From NCBI GenBank assembly GCA_947069175.1, contig CAMTDV010000012.1, forward strand, positions 36,798,341 to 36,862,340: a DNA stretch of 64,000 nt, written 5' to 3'. Below are positions 1 through 9,458 of this stretch, in pieces. Both the position numbers and the translations under genes were made by a program. The notes beneath the pieces are model-generated. The model saw only the letters and a list, made by a program, of their open reading frames with translations. It did not search any database and was not told the DNA's origin. How positions within the stretch are numbered: the stretch's first letter is position 1; each line of letters starts with the position of its first letter. The stretch comes from Scalesia atractyloides (Eukaryota > Streptophyta > Magnoliopsida > Asterales > Asteraceae).

Positions 1-26
1 ACCAACTGAGCTACGTGTCTAACCCG
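1..26 (-). other. tRNA-like module 1 in LTR, cut by window edge
   Basis: The minus strand contains the GGGTTAGACAC lead-in and the A-box-like TAGCTCAGTTGG. The B-box half lies outside the window. It matches the complete copy at 8123-8199. Confidence 0.6.
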
Positions 27-114
27 AAATAATCTTGTTTTTAATTATATTTATACACGTATTCAATTTAACCGAATTTCTTTTATTTGCAAAAACATTT
101 TAATTCAACGGACC

Positions 115-194
115 GGTGCTAGTGACGGGTTTCGAACGCGCGACGTATGGCTTAATGTTGCACACAATCCACCGCTGGACTGTGTGTCTAACCT
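115..194 (-). other. tRNA-like module 2 in LTR (left copy)
   Basis: On the minus strand: GGTTAGACACACAG lead-in, the hairpin CACACAGTCCA/TGGACTGTGTG, and a B-box-like CGTTCGAAACCC. The hairpin has one mismatch here (cacacaatcc on the plus strand) that is absent from the right LTR copy. Homologous to 8289-8368 and 54832-54912. Confidence 0.65.
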
Positions 195-285
195 GGTTAT
201 TATCTCGGTTTTTATTATACTTAACCACTAACTGGGTTAACCCGGTTTAGTTTTTAAACAAAAAGGCATTTTATTATATAAGGAG

Positions 286-363
286 TGCATATAGCAGGAA
301 TCGAACTCGGGACGTGCGTTTGTATTTTGCACACAGTCCACCGCTGGACTGTGTGTCTAACCC
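286..363 (-). other. tRNA-like module 3 in LTR (left copy)
   Basis: Same plan as module 2: GGGTTAGACACACAG lead-in, a perfect 11-bp hairpin, then the B-box-like GAGTTCGATTCC. Homologous to 8459-8535 and 54664-54743. Confidence 0.65.
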
Positions 364-1201
364 GTTCATTTTACTAGTTTTAAATATACTTATAACTTAG
401 TTAGCTTCGTCTTCTTCATTCAAATTACAGTTAACTGATTTACTAACTCGTTCCTTGCGTTTACGATTTACAGACATTATTAAAGCTCAAATGAAAAGGC
501 AGAGACGGTAATTATAGGTGAACATACCGATGAACGGTTTATTTCAGATTTCCGGCGATGTGTCGGTTCCTGTTTTTATGCTCTTCAACTGAACAAGATA
601 ATTAACTATTTTGATTAGTCGAATGTGGAATTGAAGTGATAAACAAACGTTAACGATGTGTTTGAAGACCCTTACCGCTTCAAGACGGAAATAGAAATTT
701 TCAGGGGAGTTCCGGCGAACTGGAATTAGTTGAATACAGCGCCTGAATTCGATTTCAATTGAGAGGTTTAAATTAGAAATAGTCTAATAATTGTTGAACT
801 GCAATAATATTGAGAGAATTACCGTTTGAGGATGATACGTTTTCCGGCGGGATTTGCAGAAAATTCCGGCGAACTGATTTAAGCGTTCTGATGGTCTGAA
901 AATGTGACGAAAATGAAATGGAGTATGGTTATGACGTTTCTGAGTCGCGAGAGTGATCTTGGGTTGAAGTATTCAGGATTTGATTGCATTTCGGTTATGA
1001 AGACCGATAATGATGAGACTTGATGCTCAATCAATTCTGAATTGATTAAAGACATCGGTTCATCGGTTATGAACATGAATACTCGAGAAATCAAACGATT
1101 TGACGATTGCTTTGCCGATTTCCGTTTCTCAGTTGGCGGAACCGGTTTAATCTAGTTGAATATAAATCTCATTTGTTTCCTAGAGATAACAGAAAACACA
1201 A

Positions 1202-1283
1202 AGTGGCGGAGTGGTGATGTGAGTGTATGTTAAGTCGTTGGAGTTGTTCTTGGCTGACCCGGGTTCGAGTCCCGGCAGCAACA
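1202..1283 (+). other. tRNA-like module 4 in LTR, antisense to the element (left copy)
   Basis: Plus-strand Ser/Leu-tRNA-like sequence. GTGGCGGAGTGGT resembles a D-arm/A-box region, and CCGGG-TTCGAGT-CCCGG is a perfectly paired T arm containing a B box. The middle lacks a clear anticodon arm, so I call it tRNA-derived, not a tRNA gene. Confidence 0.65.
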
Positions 1284-1466
1284 TAATTTTTTTATTTATT
1301 TTGTTTTAACTTTTTATCAAATATAATTTTTATAGTTTAGTTTATTTATTAATTATGTATCGTTTTAAATCAAAATAATCATAACTATTCAACGTAACTT
1401 TTATAACTTGATATTCGATTACAAAACGGAGCGGGTTTTGAAAACCCGATTTTTACAAATGTTACA

Positions 1467-1482
1467 GTATCCCCTAATTTTA
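1467..1482 (-). other. Polypurine tract of element A
   Basis: On the minus strand, AAAATTAGGGGATAC lies immediately before the TGTAACA start of the 3' LTR. Ty3/gypsy elements use such a purine run to prime plus-strand DNA synthesis. Element C has the related GTAGGGGATAC before its 3' LTR at 34147. Confidence 0.75.
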
Positions 1483-1500
1483 GGAATTTCGTCCCGAAAT

Positions 1501-1902
1501 TTAAGTAGTTGAAGTAGTAGGAAAAAGATGCGGGTATTTTTCACGCATTGAGTCTTCACGTTCCCAAGTAAACTCAGGTCCCCGTTTCGACTCCCAGCGT
1601 ACCCTAACAATTGGAATGCGACTTCGTCGTAGACGTTTCTCTCCGTAGTCCATGATCTCTACAGGTCGTTCAATAAAATGCATAGATTCATCAATCTGAA
1701 TATCTTCCAATGGGATGTGGAGGTTCTCATCAGCGAGGCACTTCTTCAAGTTCGACACGTGGAATGTGGGATGAATCCTGTTGAGTTCTTCTGGTAGATC
1801 AAGCTTGTATGCTACAGGACCTACTCTTTCGAGTATCTTGAAAGGTCCTACGTAACGTGGTGCTAGCTTGCCCTTTTGACCAAAACGAACTACTCCTTCC
1901 AC
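1501..1902 (-). pseudogene. Element A integrase C-terminus with chromodomain-like tail
   Basis: A 133-codon open frame that begins inside integrase after a frameshift near 1900, where one base is missing just after the PWKG-like segment. It holds the GPFKILERVGPVAYKLDLP integrase C-terminal segment, HPTFHVSNLKKC, and a final segment with RIPIVRVRW and FTWERED that matches the Tekay-type chromodomain-like end. It stops just before the polypurine tract. In related elements this tail directs insertion towards heterochromatin; that role is taken from the family, not visible here. Confidence 0.85.
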
Positions 1903-2800
1903 GGTGATACTTTTAAAAGTACATGATCACCAATGTTAAACTCTAAGGGCTTCCGTCATTTATCTGCATAACTCTTTTGACGACTTTGAGCCGCTAGAAG
2001 ATTGTTTCGAATTTGATGGATCTTGTCTGTGGTTTCTTGGATCAATTCTGGACCAGTAATTTGAGCTTCCCCAATTTCGTGCCAACATACAGGAGATCGG
2101 CACTTACGACCATATAAAGCTTCAAAAGGTGCCATGCCGATGCTCGAATGATAGCTGTTGTTGTACGAAAATTCAACTAATGGTAAGGGGGCGTCCCAAT
2201 TTCCCTTGAAGTCTATGACACATGCTCTAAGCATATCTTCAAGAGTTTGAATGGTGCGCTCAGACTGTCCATCAGTTTGAGGATGATAGGCGGTACTGAG
2301 ATCTAATCGCGTGCCCATAGCGGATTGTACTGCTTGCCATGTTCGTGAGGTGAAACGACCATCACGATCAGAAATAATGCTTAACGGTACCCCATGCCGG
2401 CTTACGATTTCGTTGATATAAAATACGTGCAAGCTTTTCGTTCTTGAAATCTTCGCGGATAGGAATAAAGTGAGCTGATTTTGTAAGTCGGTCTATAATC
2501 ACCCATATGGTGTCATACCCACCAGAAGTGCGAGGTAACCCGGTAATGAAATCCATGGTTATATTTTCCCACTTCCATACAGGTATTTCCGTTGGACTAG
2601 AAGTCCTGAGGGTCTTTGGTGTTCAGCCTTCACCTTGGAACATATAAGGCACTTAGAAATAAATACAGCAATATCCTTCTTCATTCCAGCCACCAATAGG
2701 TATATTGTAGGTCTTGATACATCTTATCGGCTCCTGGGTGTATAGAATATCGCGTTTTGTGAGCTTCATTCATAAGAGTTTCACGAAGATTGTTGTGGTT
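1903..2800 (-). pseudogene. Element A integrase core, frameshifted
   Basis: Continues pol in broken frames. 2368-2556 encodes MDFITGLPRTSGGYDTIWVI and RLTKSAHF, the first part of the integrase catalytic core. 1956-2432 encodes SRHGVPLSIISDRDGRFTS, AYHPQTDGQSERTIQTLEDM and ALYGRKCRSPVCWHE, covering the remaining catalytic region. The zinc-binding part (2560-2750) is degraded but YWW and SKVKAEHQ-like pieces remain. Frame changes lie near 2800 and 2415, with another between about 2560 and 2700. A TGA at 1956 sits where related copies continue, as expected from C-to-T decay. Confidence 0.85.
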
Positions 2801-3924
2801 AGAATCCAGATACGATCTAGGTAATACAGAATACCGTCAGATTTAGTTTCGATTTTTAACTCAGCTCCACAGGACATCTCCTTTCGCACATCTTCTTCCG
2901 TTATTGAAACATGTTGGGCTTCTCGAATTTGATCCTTAATGTCGGTTACAATTTGCGAACATAGAAGATGAATGGAGTTCGCATAACCCTTTCGACTAAG
3001 TGCATCAGCCACCACATTTGCTTTACCAGGGTGGTATCTAATTTCACAGTCGTATTCATTTAGGAGTTCGACCCATCTTCGTTGCCTCATGTTTAACTCT
3101 TTTTGATTGAAGATATGTTGAAGACTCTTGTGGTCAGTGTATATTTCACACTTAGTACCATAGAGATAATGTCTCCATATCTTAAGAGCGAACACAACGG
3201 CTCCAAGTTCTAGGTCATGAGTGGTGTAGTTCTTTTCATGTGTCTTGAGTTGTCTCGAAGCATAAGCTATGACTTTTCCTCTTTGCATAAGAACGCAGCC
3301 TAATCCTTGCCCTGACGCGTCGCAATAGACTACAAAATCATCACAACCTTCAGGAAGAGTGAGGATTGGTGCATCACAAAGTTTCTGTTTAAGAGTTTGA
3401 AAGGCTTCTTCTTGCTTGGGTCCCCATATGAAAGGTTTTCCCTTATGAGTTAAAGCCGTGAGTGGTACAGCAATGCGAGAGAAGTTTGAAATGAACCGAC
3501 GATAATAGCCAGCTAGTCCAAGAAAAGATCTTACTTCAGTTGGTGTACGTGGAGCTTGCCATTCTTGAACCGCTTTGATCTTTGAAGGGTCAACATGTAT
3601 TCCCTTGTCATTGACTACATGCCCGAGGAATTGCACCTCTTTTAACCAGAATTCACATTTGGAGAATTTGGCATAAAGCTTTTCCTTTTCTAGAAGTGCA
3701 AGGACGAGTCGAAGATGACGCTCATGATCAGATTTAGAGTTTGAATAAATAAGAATATCGTCGATGAAGACTATTACAAATCGGTCAAGATAAGGTTTGC
3801 AGACTCTGTTCATTAGGTCCATGAAGACAGCTGGTGCGTTGGTTAAACCAAATGGCATAACCATGAATTCATAGTGGCCATAACGAGTCCGAAACGCAGT
3901 CTTAGGGACGTCTTTTTCGTGCAC
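2770..3924 (-). pseudogene. Element A reverse transcriptase (C-terminal part) and RNase H
   Basis: A 384-codon frame. It starts in RT with KTAFRTRYGHYEFMVMPFGL, contains the catalytic FIDDILIYS, and continues through the RT connection into RNase H (FVVYCDASGQGLGCVLMQ, the TDHKSLQHIF segment and HPGKANVVADALSR). It is separated from the N-terminal RT at 3960 by a single lost base. It ends prematurely near 2800, where one base is missing in the linker to integrase. Confidence 0.9.
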
Positions 3925-3959
3925 TCTATGTTGATGATAGCCAAATCGAAGGTCGATTT

Positions 3960-6170
3960 TTAAAAGCAGCTGGCACCTTGTAATTGGTCAAGAAGATCAT
4001 CAATGCGAGGTAAAGGATAGCGATTTTTGATTGTTAACTTGTTGAGCTCTCTGTAGTCGATGCACATACGAAACGATCCATCTTTCTTCTTTACAAAAAG
4101 GACAGGTGCACCCCAAGGCGACGAGCTAGGACGTATGAATCCCTTGTCAGTCAATTCTTGCAATTGACTGGCTAGCTCTTGCATTTCAGAGGGGGCTAAC
4201 CTATAAGGAGACTTTGCAACTGGTGTAGCACCAGGTATAAGATCAATACGGAATTCGACGTCTCTAACTGGAGGAAGTCCTGAAATGTCATCAGGAAAAA
4301 CTTGTGGGAAGTCTTTTACTACAGGAATGTCTTCAAGCTTCTTCTCCATGGTTCCCTTCTTGATGATATGAGCTAAAAACGCGACATAATTCTTGCGAAG
4401 ATATTTTTGAGCTTGGAGACAAGACATTAAGCTGAGCCTTTTCGACGAGGTTTCTCCAATGATTCGAAGAGTCTGACCGTTTGAAAGAGGAATACGAATA
4501 AATTTTTCACGACATACAATTTCTGCCTGATGCTGACTGAGCCAATCCTTACCGATTATGATATCAAAACTTCCCAGCTTCATAGGTATAAGGTCGACTG
4601 AGAAATCGTGGTCGTTTAAGGTGAGTGTACAGTTGCGTATAATAGAGTTTAATGAAACTGGTTTCCCGTCCGCAACTTCTACCGTTATGGATTCCGTGAG
4701 CTTATCCTGATTTTTGCTTAAGATAGGTTCAAATTCTAAAGACACAAAACTTCTATCCGCGCCAGTATCAAATAACATAAAGGCATATCTACCATTTATA
4801 AGGAACGTACCGTTGACCACATTGCCGTCAGCTCTGGCCTGGTTAGCGTTGATATTGAAAGCTCTCCCTCTTGCAGGTGGGGGAGCTTGCTTTGCTTGGT
4901 TCACTGGGTTGGCTTGGGCCTGAGCATGAATAATATCAACCAGCCTTGGACATGTGTTTCTGAAATGACTCGGGTCGCCGCAATTGTAGCAAGCCCGCAT
5001 TGGTTGACCCATAGGATAATTGGGCTGGAAATATGTTTGGGCTAAAGGTTGGGTGGGTGGTAATAGTAGGGGTTGTTGGGCTTGGCCCATTATCTGTTGG
5101 TGGGTTTGGGTTAAAGGTTGGTGGCGGTTCGTTCGTTGAGGCATGCGGCAAGTTTGAACAGTATGACCTGCGCGACCGCAGCCGGTGCAATATTGGCAAG
5201 GATGATCAGGGGAATGGTGATATTGGCAACGGTTACATTTTGGTAACGGGCCAGTGTAGGGTCTTCTGTATGGTGCGGGTGAAGGAGTGACTTGAGTAAT
5301 GGGTGCAGCAGGAATAGGGGAATTGGTTTGGGTAACTGCAAAATTTCTGGTGTTGCGCTTCCTCTTGTTAGCAAACTTAGAGGAAGGAATGGGGTGGTTT
5401 GAAGTTTGTCCCTCAACAGGGGCTTTCTTCTTCTCTTCTTTGAACTTCCTGTTACGAATTCGGTTTTCGGTCAGTTCAGTTGCTAACTCCATAGCAGCTT
5501 CAAGTGTTACTGGTGAAACGCTGAGAACTGAATCTTGGATTTTCGAGGGTAGTCCTCGAATATAGTGCTCGATCAGACGATAGGTTGGGGTGAACAAATT
5601 TGGAACCATTTGGTTCAACTCCAAGAACCTCTTGTTATAGGTAGTGTGATCACCCTCCTTTTGCTTTAGAGCATGAAATTCATCCTCCAATTTTTTAATT
5701 TCACTTCTAGGACAGAAACGCCTAGTCATGATTTCCCTTAACTCCTCCCAAGTTAAGGCCATCGCATCTTCAGTTCCCCTCTTCCCTTTCTCAGTATTCC
5801 ACCAAGTGAGAGCTACCCCAAATAGTCTCCCGGTGGCGTATCGAACCTTGCGATCCTCAGGACAATCGCAGTTTAGGAAGGTGTTTTCCATCTCCCCGAA
5901 CCAATGTAGGAGAGCAGTGACACCCTCGGTCCCTTCAAATTTAGGAGGATCACAAGACTTAAAATGTTTGTAAGAGCACTTGCTGGTAGGAGGGTTGTCG
6001 ATGTTCTGGTCCTGTTGTTGAGGAGGGTTAGTAGGATTTGTAGCAAGGGCTTGTTGTACTTGGACCACAATGTCAGGCAGTATCGTGGCCATTTGTTTCG
6101 CGATCTGAGTGGCCAAACGTTCCTGAGACCTTCCCGATCTTTTACCGCTTCGTTGCTGTCTAGACGACAT
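3960..6170 (-). CDS. Element A Gag-protease-RT N-terminal polyprotein
   Basis: A 736-codon frame starting at the ATG at 6170 (MSSRQQRSGKR). Order: a gag domain (about residues 60-230, with LTWEELREIMTRRFCPRSE), two zinc-binding clusters (CNRCQYHHSPDHPCQYC with CGRAGHTVQTC, then the CCHC knuckle CYNCGDPSHFRNTC near residue 395), an aspartic protease with FDTGADRSF near residue 467, and the RT N-terminus with KKKDGSFRMCIDYRELNKL. It ends at GASCF because one C is missing from the codon after TTT, turning the frame into TAA. Gag and pol are in one frame up to there. Element C encodes a closely similar Gag start. Confidence 0.9.
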   Translation of the reverse strand: MSSRQQRSGKRSGRSQERLATQIAKQMATILPDIVVQVQQALATNPTNPPQQQDQNIDNPPTSKCSYKHFKSCDPPKFEGTEGVTALLHWFGEMENTFLNCDCPEDRKVRYATGRLFGVALTWWNTEKGKRGTEDAMALTWEELREIMTRRFCPRSEIKKLEDEFHALKQKEGDHTTYNKRFLELNQMVPNLFTPTYRLIEHYIRGLPSKIQDSVLSVSPVTLEAAMELATELTENRIRNRKFKEEKKKAPVEGQTSNHPIPSSKFANKRKRNTRNFAVTQTNSPIPAAPITQVTPSPAPYRRPYTGPLPKCNRCQYHHSPDHPCQYCTGCGRAGHTVQTCRMPQRTNRHQPLTQTHQQIMGQAQQPLLLPPTQPLAQTYFQPNYPMGQPMRACYNCGDPSHFRNTCPRLVDIIHAQAQANPVNQAKQAPPPARGRAFNINANQARADGNVVNGTFLINGRYAFMLFDTGADRSFVSLEFEPILSKNQDKLTESITVEVADGKPVSLNSIIRNCTLTLNDHDFSVDLIPMKLGSFDIIIGKDWLSQHQAEIVCREKFIRIPLSNGQTLRIIGETSSKRLSLMSCLQAQKYLRKNYVAFLAHIIKKGTMEKKLEDIPVVKDFPQVFPDDISGLPPVRDVEFRIDLIPGATPVAKSPYRLAPSEMQELASQLQELTDKGFIRPSSSPWGAPVLFVKKKDGSFRMCIDYRELNKLTIKNRYPLPRIDDLLDQLQGASCF

Positions 6171-6961
6171 CTACAGGATCATACAATGAGAAGATTGTGA
6201 GTTTATGATGTCTTTTTAGGTGTAATGTATCTTTAAGAAAATGAAAATAACATAAATATCAATAATCCAACTACATCCATAGGATGTCTTGGGTTCGCTC
6301 ATGTTGGGCCTCAAATGTCCCCCATACCTTCACCTACATAGTCATGTGGGCCCCCATGGCTATTGGCTTGGTAGGATTCACATTAGTATTGGCAATTTAA
6401 CACTCGCATCCCCCGAATGCAAACCACAAAATATGTTCACGAGATGTTTGGTCGGAACGTGTCCAGGTGTAGACACAATGACAACTCAAAGTGGGGTTAG
6501 TTCACACGACGTTTGGTATAGCATGCTTTGGCCTAATAGGTACTTCGTACTCTCATCGTTAGTCCCCAGGTAGGCAAACTGGTCCTTTATTTTGGATTTA
6601 TACGAATGCCAGCCTAGACAGGACGTTCCGACTACCGGTACTGGTACCCTTCCAGTTACTACATGCCCGTCATGAGAACTCACTTTGATGAGATTTGAAA
6701 ACACGAAAATCATTGTAAAAGCAATCATGATGTGGTGTGTGCTTTCATGGATGTGATATGTTATGAGTATATGATTCATGATAGGCATTATATGATAATA
6801 CATACTTATGAACATGCTTGCACAATATTAAATGTAACATTTAACATAAAACATATAAACATCATGAAATTTGGCATGAAACACACAAAAATCTTATAAG
6901 TTTCTAATCGACTAGAGTATAGGCTCTAAAGGTCTAATAACCTATTATCCCTATAGTCATG
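6171..6961 (-). other. 5' leader of element A
   Basis: Untranslated leader between the primer-binding site and the gag ATG. It contains the 16-bp block acccttccagttacta (6646-6661) that recurs in the leaders of B, C and E. It also shares with C a stretch reading GGTTAGTTCACACGACGT. The small open frames here look incidental. Confidence 0.75.
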
Positions 6962-6973
6962 GCTCTGATTCCA
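6962..6973 (-). other. Primer-binding site of element A (tRNA-Met type)
   Basis: On the minus strand this reads TGGAATCAGAGC, one change from TGGTATCAGAGC, the plant initiator tRNA-Met complement seen in B, C and E. It lies 3 bp from the LTR end at 6977. Confidence 0.85.
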
Positions 6974-7450
6974 ATCTGTCACACCCCGACCCGCAGCGGA
7001 ATAAGAGTCGGGGCATAATTGGGTTATCACCAAAGCTCATGACATTTACTAATATGTTTCATATTTAATAAAATCAAAGTTACATTTCCAAAAATCCAAA
7101 CATGTTCATTCAATACAAAGAAAATAAACCAACATAACAATCCCAACTCTAAATCGTTTTATTCTTCTAGTCCAAGTCCTATGTGTTCCTAGCTGCTGCT
7201 GGTTCACCTGTATCATGTGTAAAAAATGGGGGTTTTTGGGTCAACATAAGTTGGCGAGTGAACCTTATTAGATAAACATTTATTAAGGAATTACCTGTTA
7301 GTTTATCAATGAAAAATTGTGCATAATCATAGATGAGCAAATGTAAATAATCAAGCAGTAGCAAATAGCAGTCACAACTATAACATACAATAACATATGA
7401 CAGCATACATGAACATACCAACATCATACTATAAATAACATAAATGAAAC

Positions 7451-7552
7451 TGTGCGATCAAGGCTCAATCAAACGGAGCCGATCGTATTGCATGTACTTG
7501 AAAATGAAAATGTCTGTGCGATCAAGGCTCAATCAAACGGAGCCGATCGTAT
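7451..7552 (-). repeat. Paired 38-bp motif in LTR
   Basis: Two identical copies, 7451-7488 and 7515-7552, start tgtgcgatcaaggctcaatc and end cggagccgatcgtat. The solo LTR has the same pair at 55638-55675 and 55701-55738. Element C LTRs keep a degenerate single copy near 30428 and 35955, and the fragment at 45486 keeps part of one near 45970. Confidence 0.85.
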
Positions 7553-8122
7553 GTGGGCACGCCAGGTTCAACCTCATAATGAAATGGGGAACATGCTCAA
7601 CGCTCATAATGTAATGGGGAGCGGCGGCCTATGAAATTGCATGTACTGAAAATAATAAATTGCATCTAACAATACAACATAAACAAACTGAATACACATG
7701 TTCATGATATGATGTATGCACAATGGTTTAACTATAATATATATACTAAGACACATGATACACCCCAAAACGTGATTAAAACGGGGAATTTGTAAAGATT
7801 CACTCACATTAGGTGCGTTGGATTGGAGATGGTGAGATGCGCACGAATTAGATGAGCGGAACAACGAGAAATACTAACCTAAATTATACGGAAAAATATA
7901 TTAAATGAGTGGATTTTATTAAGGATTTTAACGAAATTTTTAGATATATTTTTGTGAGTTTAAGGCTATTTTCTATCTTTAAAAATGTTATTTTTAAGTA
8001 TTTTTAATTGATTTTTAAATTAAATTAAATAAATAAAAATATAAAAAAAATTGTTTATTTTGCGTTGACCGTTGACCGTTGACCTGTTGACTTGTTGACC
8101 GGTTCGGTCAGTGACATGGTTT

Positions 8123-8199
8123 GCGCTGGGTGAGGCTCGAACCCGAGACCTCCCGTACGCGTGCACGCAGCTCTACCAACTGAGCTACGTGTCTAACCC
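8123..8199 (-). other. tRNA-like module 1 (A and B boxes)
   Basis: On the minus strand: GGGTTAGACACG, then TAGCTCAGTTGG (8176-8187), an exact match to the Pol III A-box consensus, GGTAGAGC completing a D arm, and GGTTCGAGCC (8134-8143) matching the B box. Spacing is tRNA-like. The T stem pairs poorly, and no convincing acceptor stem or anticodon loop is visible, so it is a tRNA-derived module. A run of eight T (minus strand) lies about 75 bp downstream. Confidence 0.75.
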
Positions 8200-8288
8200 G
8201 AAATAATCTTGTTTTTAATTATATTTATACACTTATTCAATTTAACCGAATTTCTTTTATTTGCAAAAACATTTTAATTCAACGGACC

Positions 8289-8368
8289 GGTGCTAGTGAC
8301 GGGTTTCGAACGCGCGACGTATGGCTTAATGTTGCACACAGTCCACCGCTGGACTGTGTGTCTAACCT
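8289..8368 (-). other. tRNA-like module 2 (hairpin type)
   Basis: GGTTAGACACACAG lead-in. The D-arm position holds a perfect inverted repeat, 8335-8345 against 8350-8360, with a 4-nt loop (CACACAGTCCA/TGGACTGTGTG). The 3' half has the B-box-like GCGTTCGAAACCC. It lies 169 bp from module 1 and 167 bp from module 3, measured at the lead-in. Confidence 0.7.
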
Positions 8369-8458
8369 TGTTATTATCTCGGTTTTATTATACTTAACCA
8401 CTAACTGGGTTAACCCGGTTTAGTTTTAAACAAAAAGACATTTTATTATATAAGGAGT

Positions 8459-8535
8459 GCGTATAGCAGGAATCGAACTCGGGACGTGCGTTTGTATTTT
8501 GCACACAGTCCACCGCTGGACTGTGTGTCTAACCC
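8459..8535 (-). other. tRNA-like module 3 (hairpin type)
   Basis: Same plan as module 2: lead-in, perfect 11-bp inverted repeat (8502-8512 against 8517-8527), then the B-box-like CGAGTTCGATTCC. Flanking spacer sequence also resembles that around the other modules, suggesting unit duplication. Confidence 0.7.
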
Positions 8536-9375
8536 GTTCATTTTACTAGTTTTAAATATACTTATAACTTAGTTAGCTTCGTCTTCTTCATTCAAATTAC
8601 AGTTAACTGATTTACTAACTCGTTCCTTGCGTTTACGATTTACAGACATTATTAAAGCTCAAATGAAAAGGCAGAGACGGTAATTAGAGGTGAACATACC
8701 GATGAACGGTTTATTTCAGATTTCCGGCGATGTGTCGGTTCCTGTTTTTATGCTCTTCAACTGAACAAGATAATTAACTATTTTGATTAGTCGAATGTGG
8801 AATTGAAGTGATAAACAAACGTTGACGATGTGTTTGAAGACCCTTACCGCTTCACAGACGGAAATAGAAATTTTCATGGGAGTTCAGGCGAACTGGAATT
8901 AGTTGAATACAGCGCCTGAATTCGATTTCAATTGAGAGGTTTAAATTAGAAATAGTCTAATAATTGTTGAACTGCAATAATATTGAGAGAATTACCGTTT
9001 GAGGATGAATACGGTTTTCCGGCGGGATTTGCAGAAAATTCCGGCGAACTGATTTAAGCGTTCTGATGGTCTGAAAATGTGACGAAAATGAAATGGAGTA
9101 TGGTTATGACGTTTCTGAGTCGCGAGAGTGATCTTGGGTTGAAGTATTCAGGATTTGATTGCTTTTCGGTTATGAAGACCGATAATGATGAGACTCGATG
9201 CTCAATCAATTCTGAATTGATTAAAGACATCGGTTCATCGGTTATGAACATGAATACTCGAGAAATCAAACGATTTGACGATTGCTTTGCCGATTTCCGT
9301 TTCTCAGTTGGCGGAACCGGTTTAATCTAGTCTGAATATAAATCTCATTTGTTTCCTAGAGATAACAGAAAACAC

Positions 9376-9458
9376 AAAGTGGCGGAGTGGTGATGTGAGT
9401 GTATGTTAAGTCGTTGGAGTTGTTCTTGGCTGACCCGGGTTCGAGTCCCGGCAGCAAC
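9376..9458 (+). other. tRNA-like module 4 (Ser/Leu-like, antisense to element)
   Basis: GTGGCGGAGTGGT followed by a long variable middle and a perfect T arm (CCGGG, TTCGAGT, CCCGG). The solo LTR copy at 53734-53816 keeps GTGGCGGAGTGGTTTAGG, closer to a plant tRNA-Ser/Leu D arm. Confidence 0.7.

Larger units (their letters stand above)
1..1466 (-). repeat. 3' LTR of element A (partial, window edge)
   Basis: Nearly identical to the last 1.47 kb of the complete LTR at 6977-9642. It ends at 1466 with GTTACA on the plus strand, which is the TGTAAC start of the LTR on the minus strand, directly followed by the polypurine tract and integrase tail. About 1.2 kb of this LTR must lie left of the window. 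It holds three complete tRNA-like modules and the start of a fourth. Confidence 0.93.

Noticed and set aside
879..1094. 71-codon minus frame (and its copy at 9054-9269) as a gene
   Set aside because: It lies inside the LTR, is repeated only because the LTR is, and shows no protein features.
4936..5565. Frames overlapping element A gag on other strands/frames
   Set aside because: Shadows of the low-complexity, Pro/Gln-rich gag linker.
9376..9458. True nuclear tRNA genes in the LTRs
   Set aside because: A and B boxes and some T arms are good, but acceptor stems and 7-nt anticodon loops are missing, and each module repeats at the same place in every A-family LTR. They are tRNA-derived parts of the LTR.
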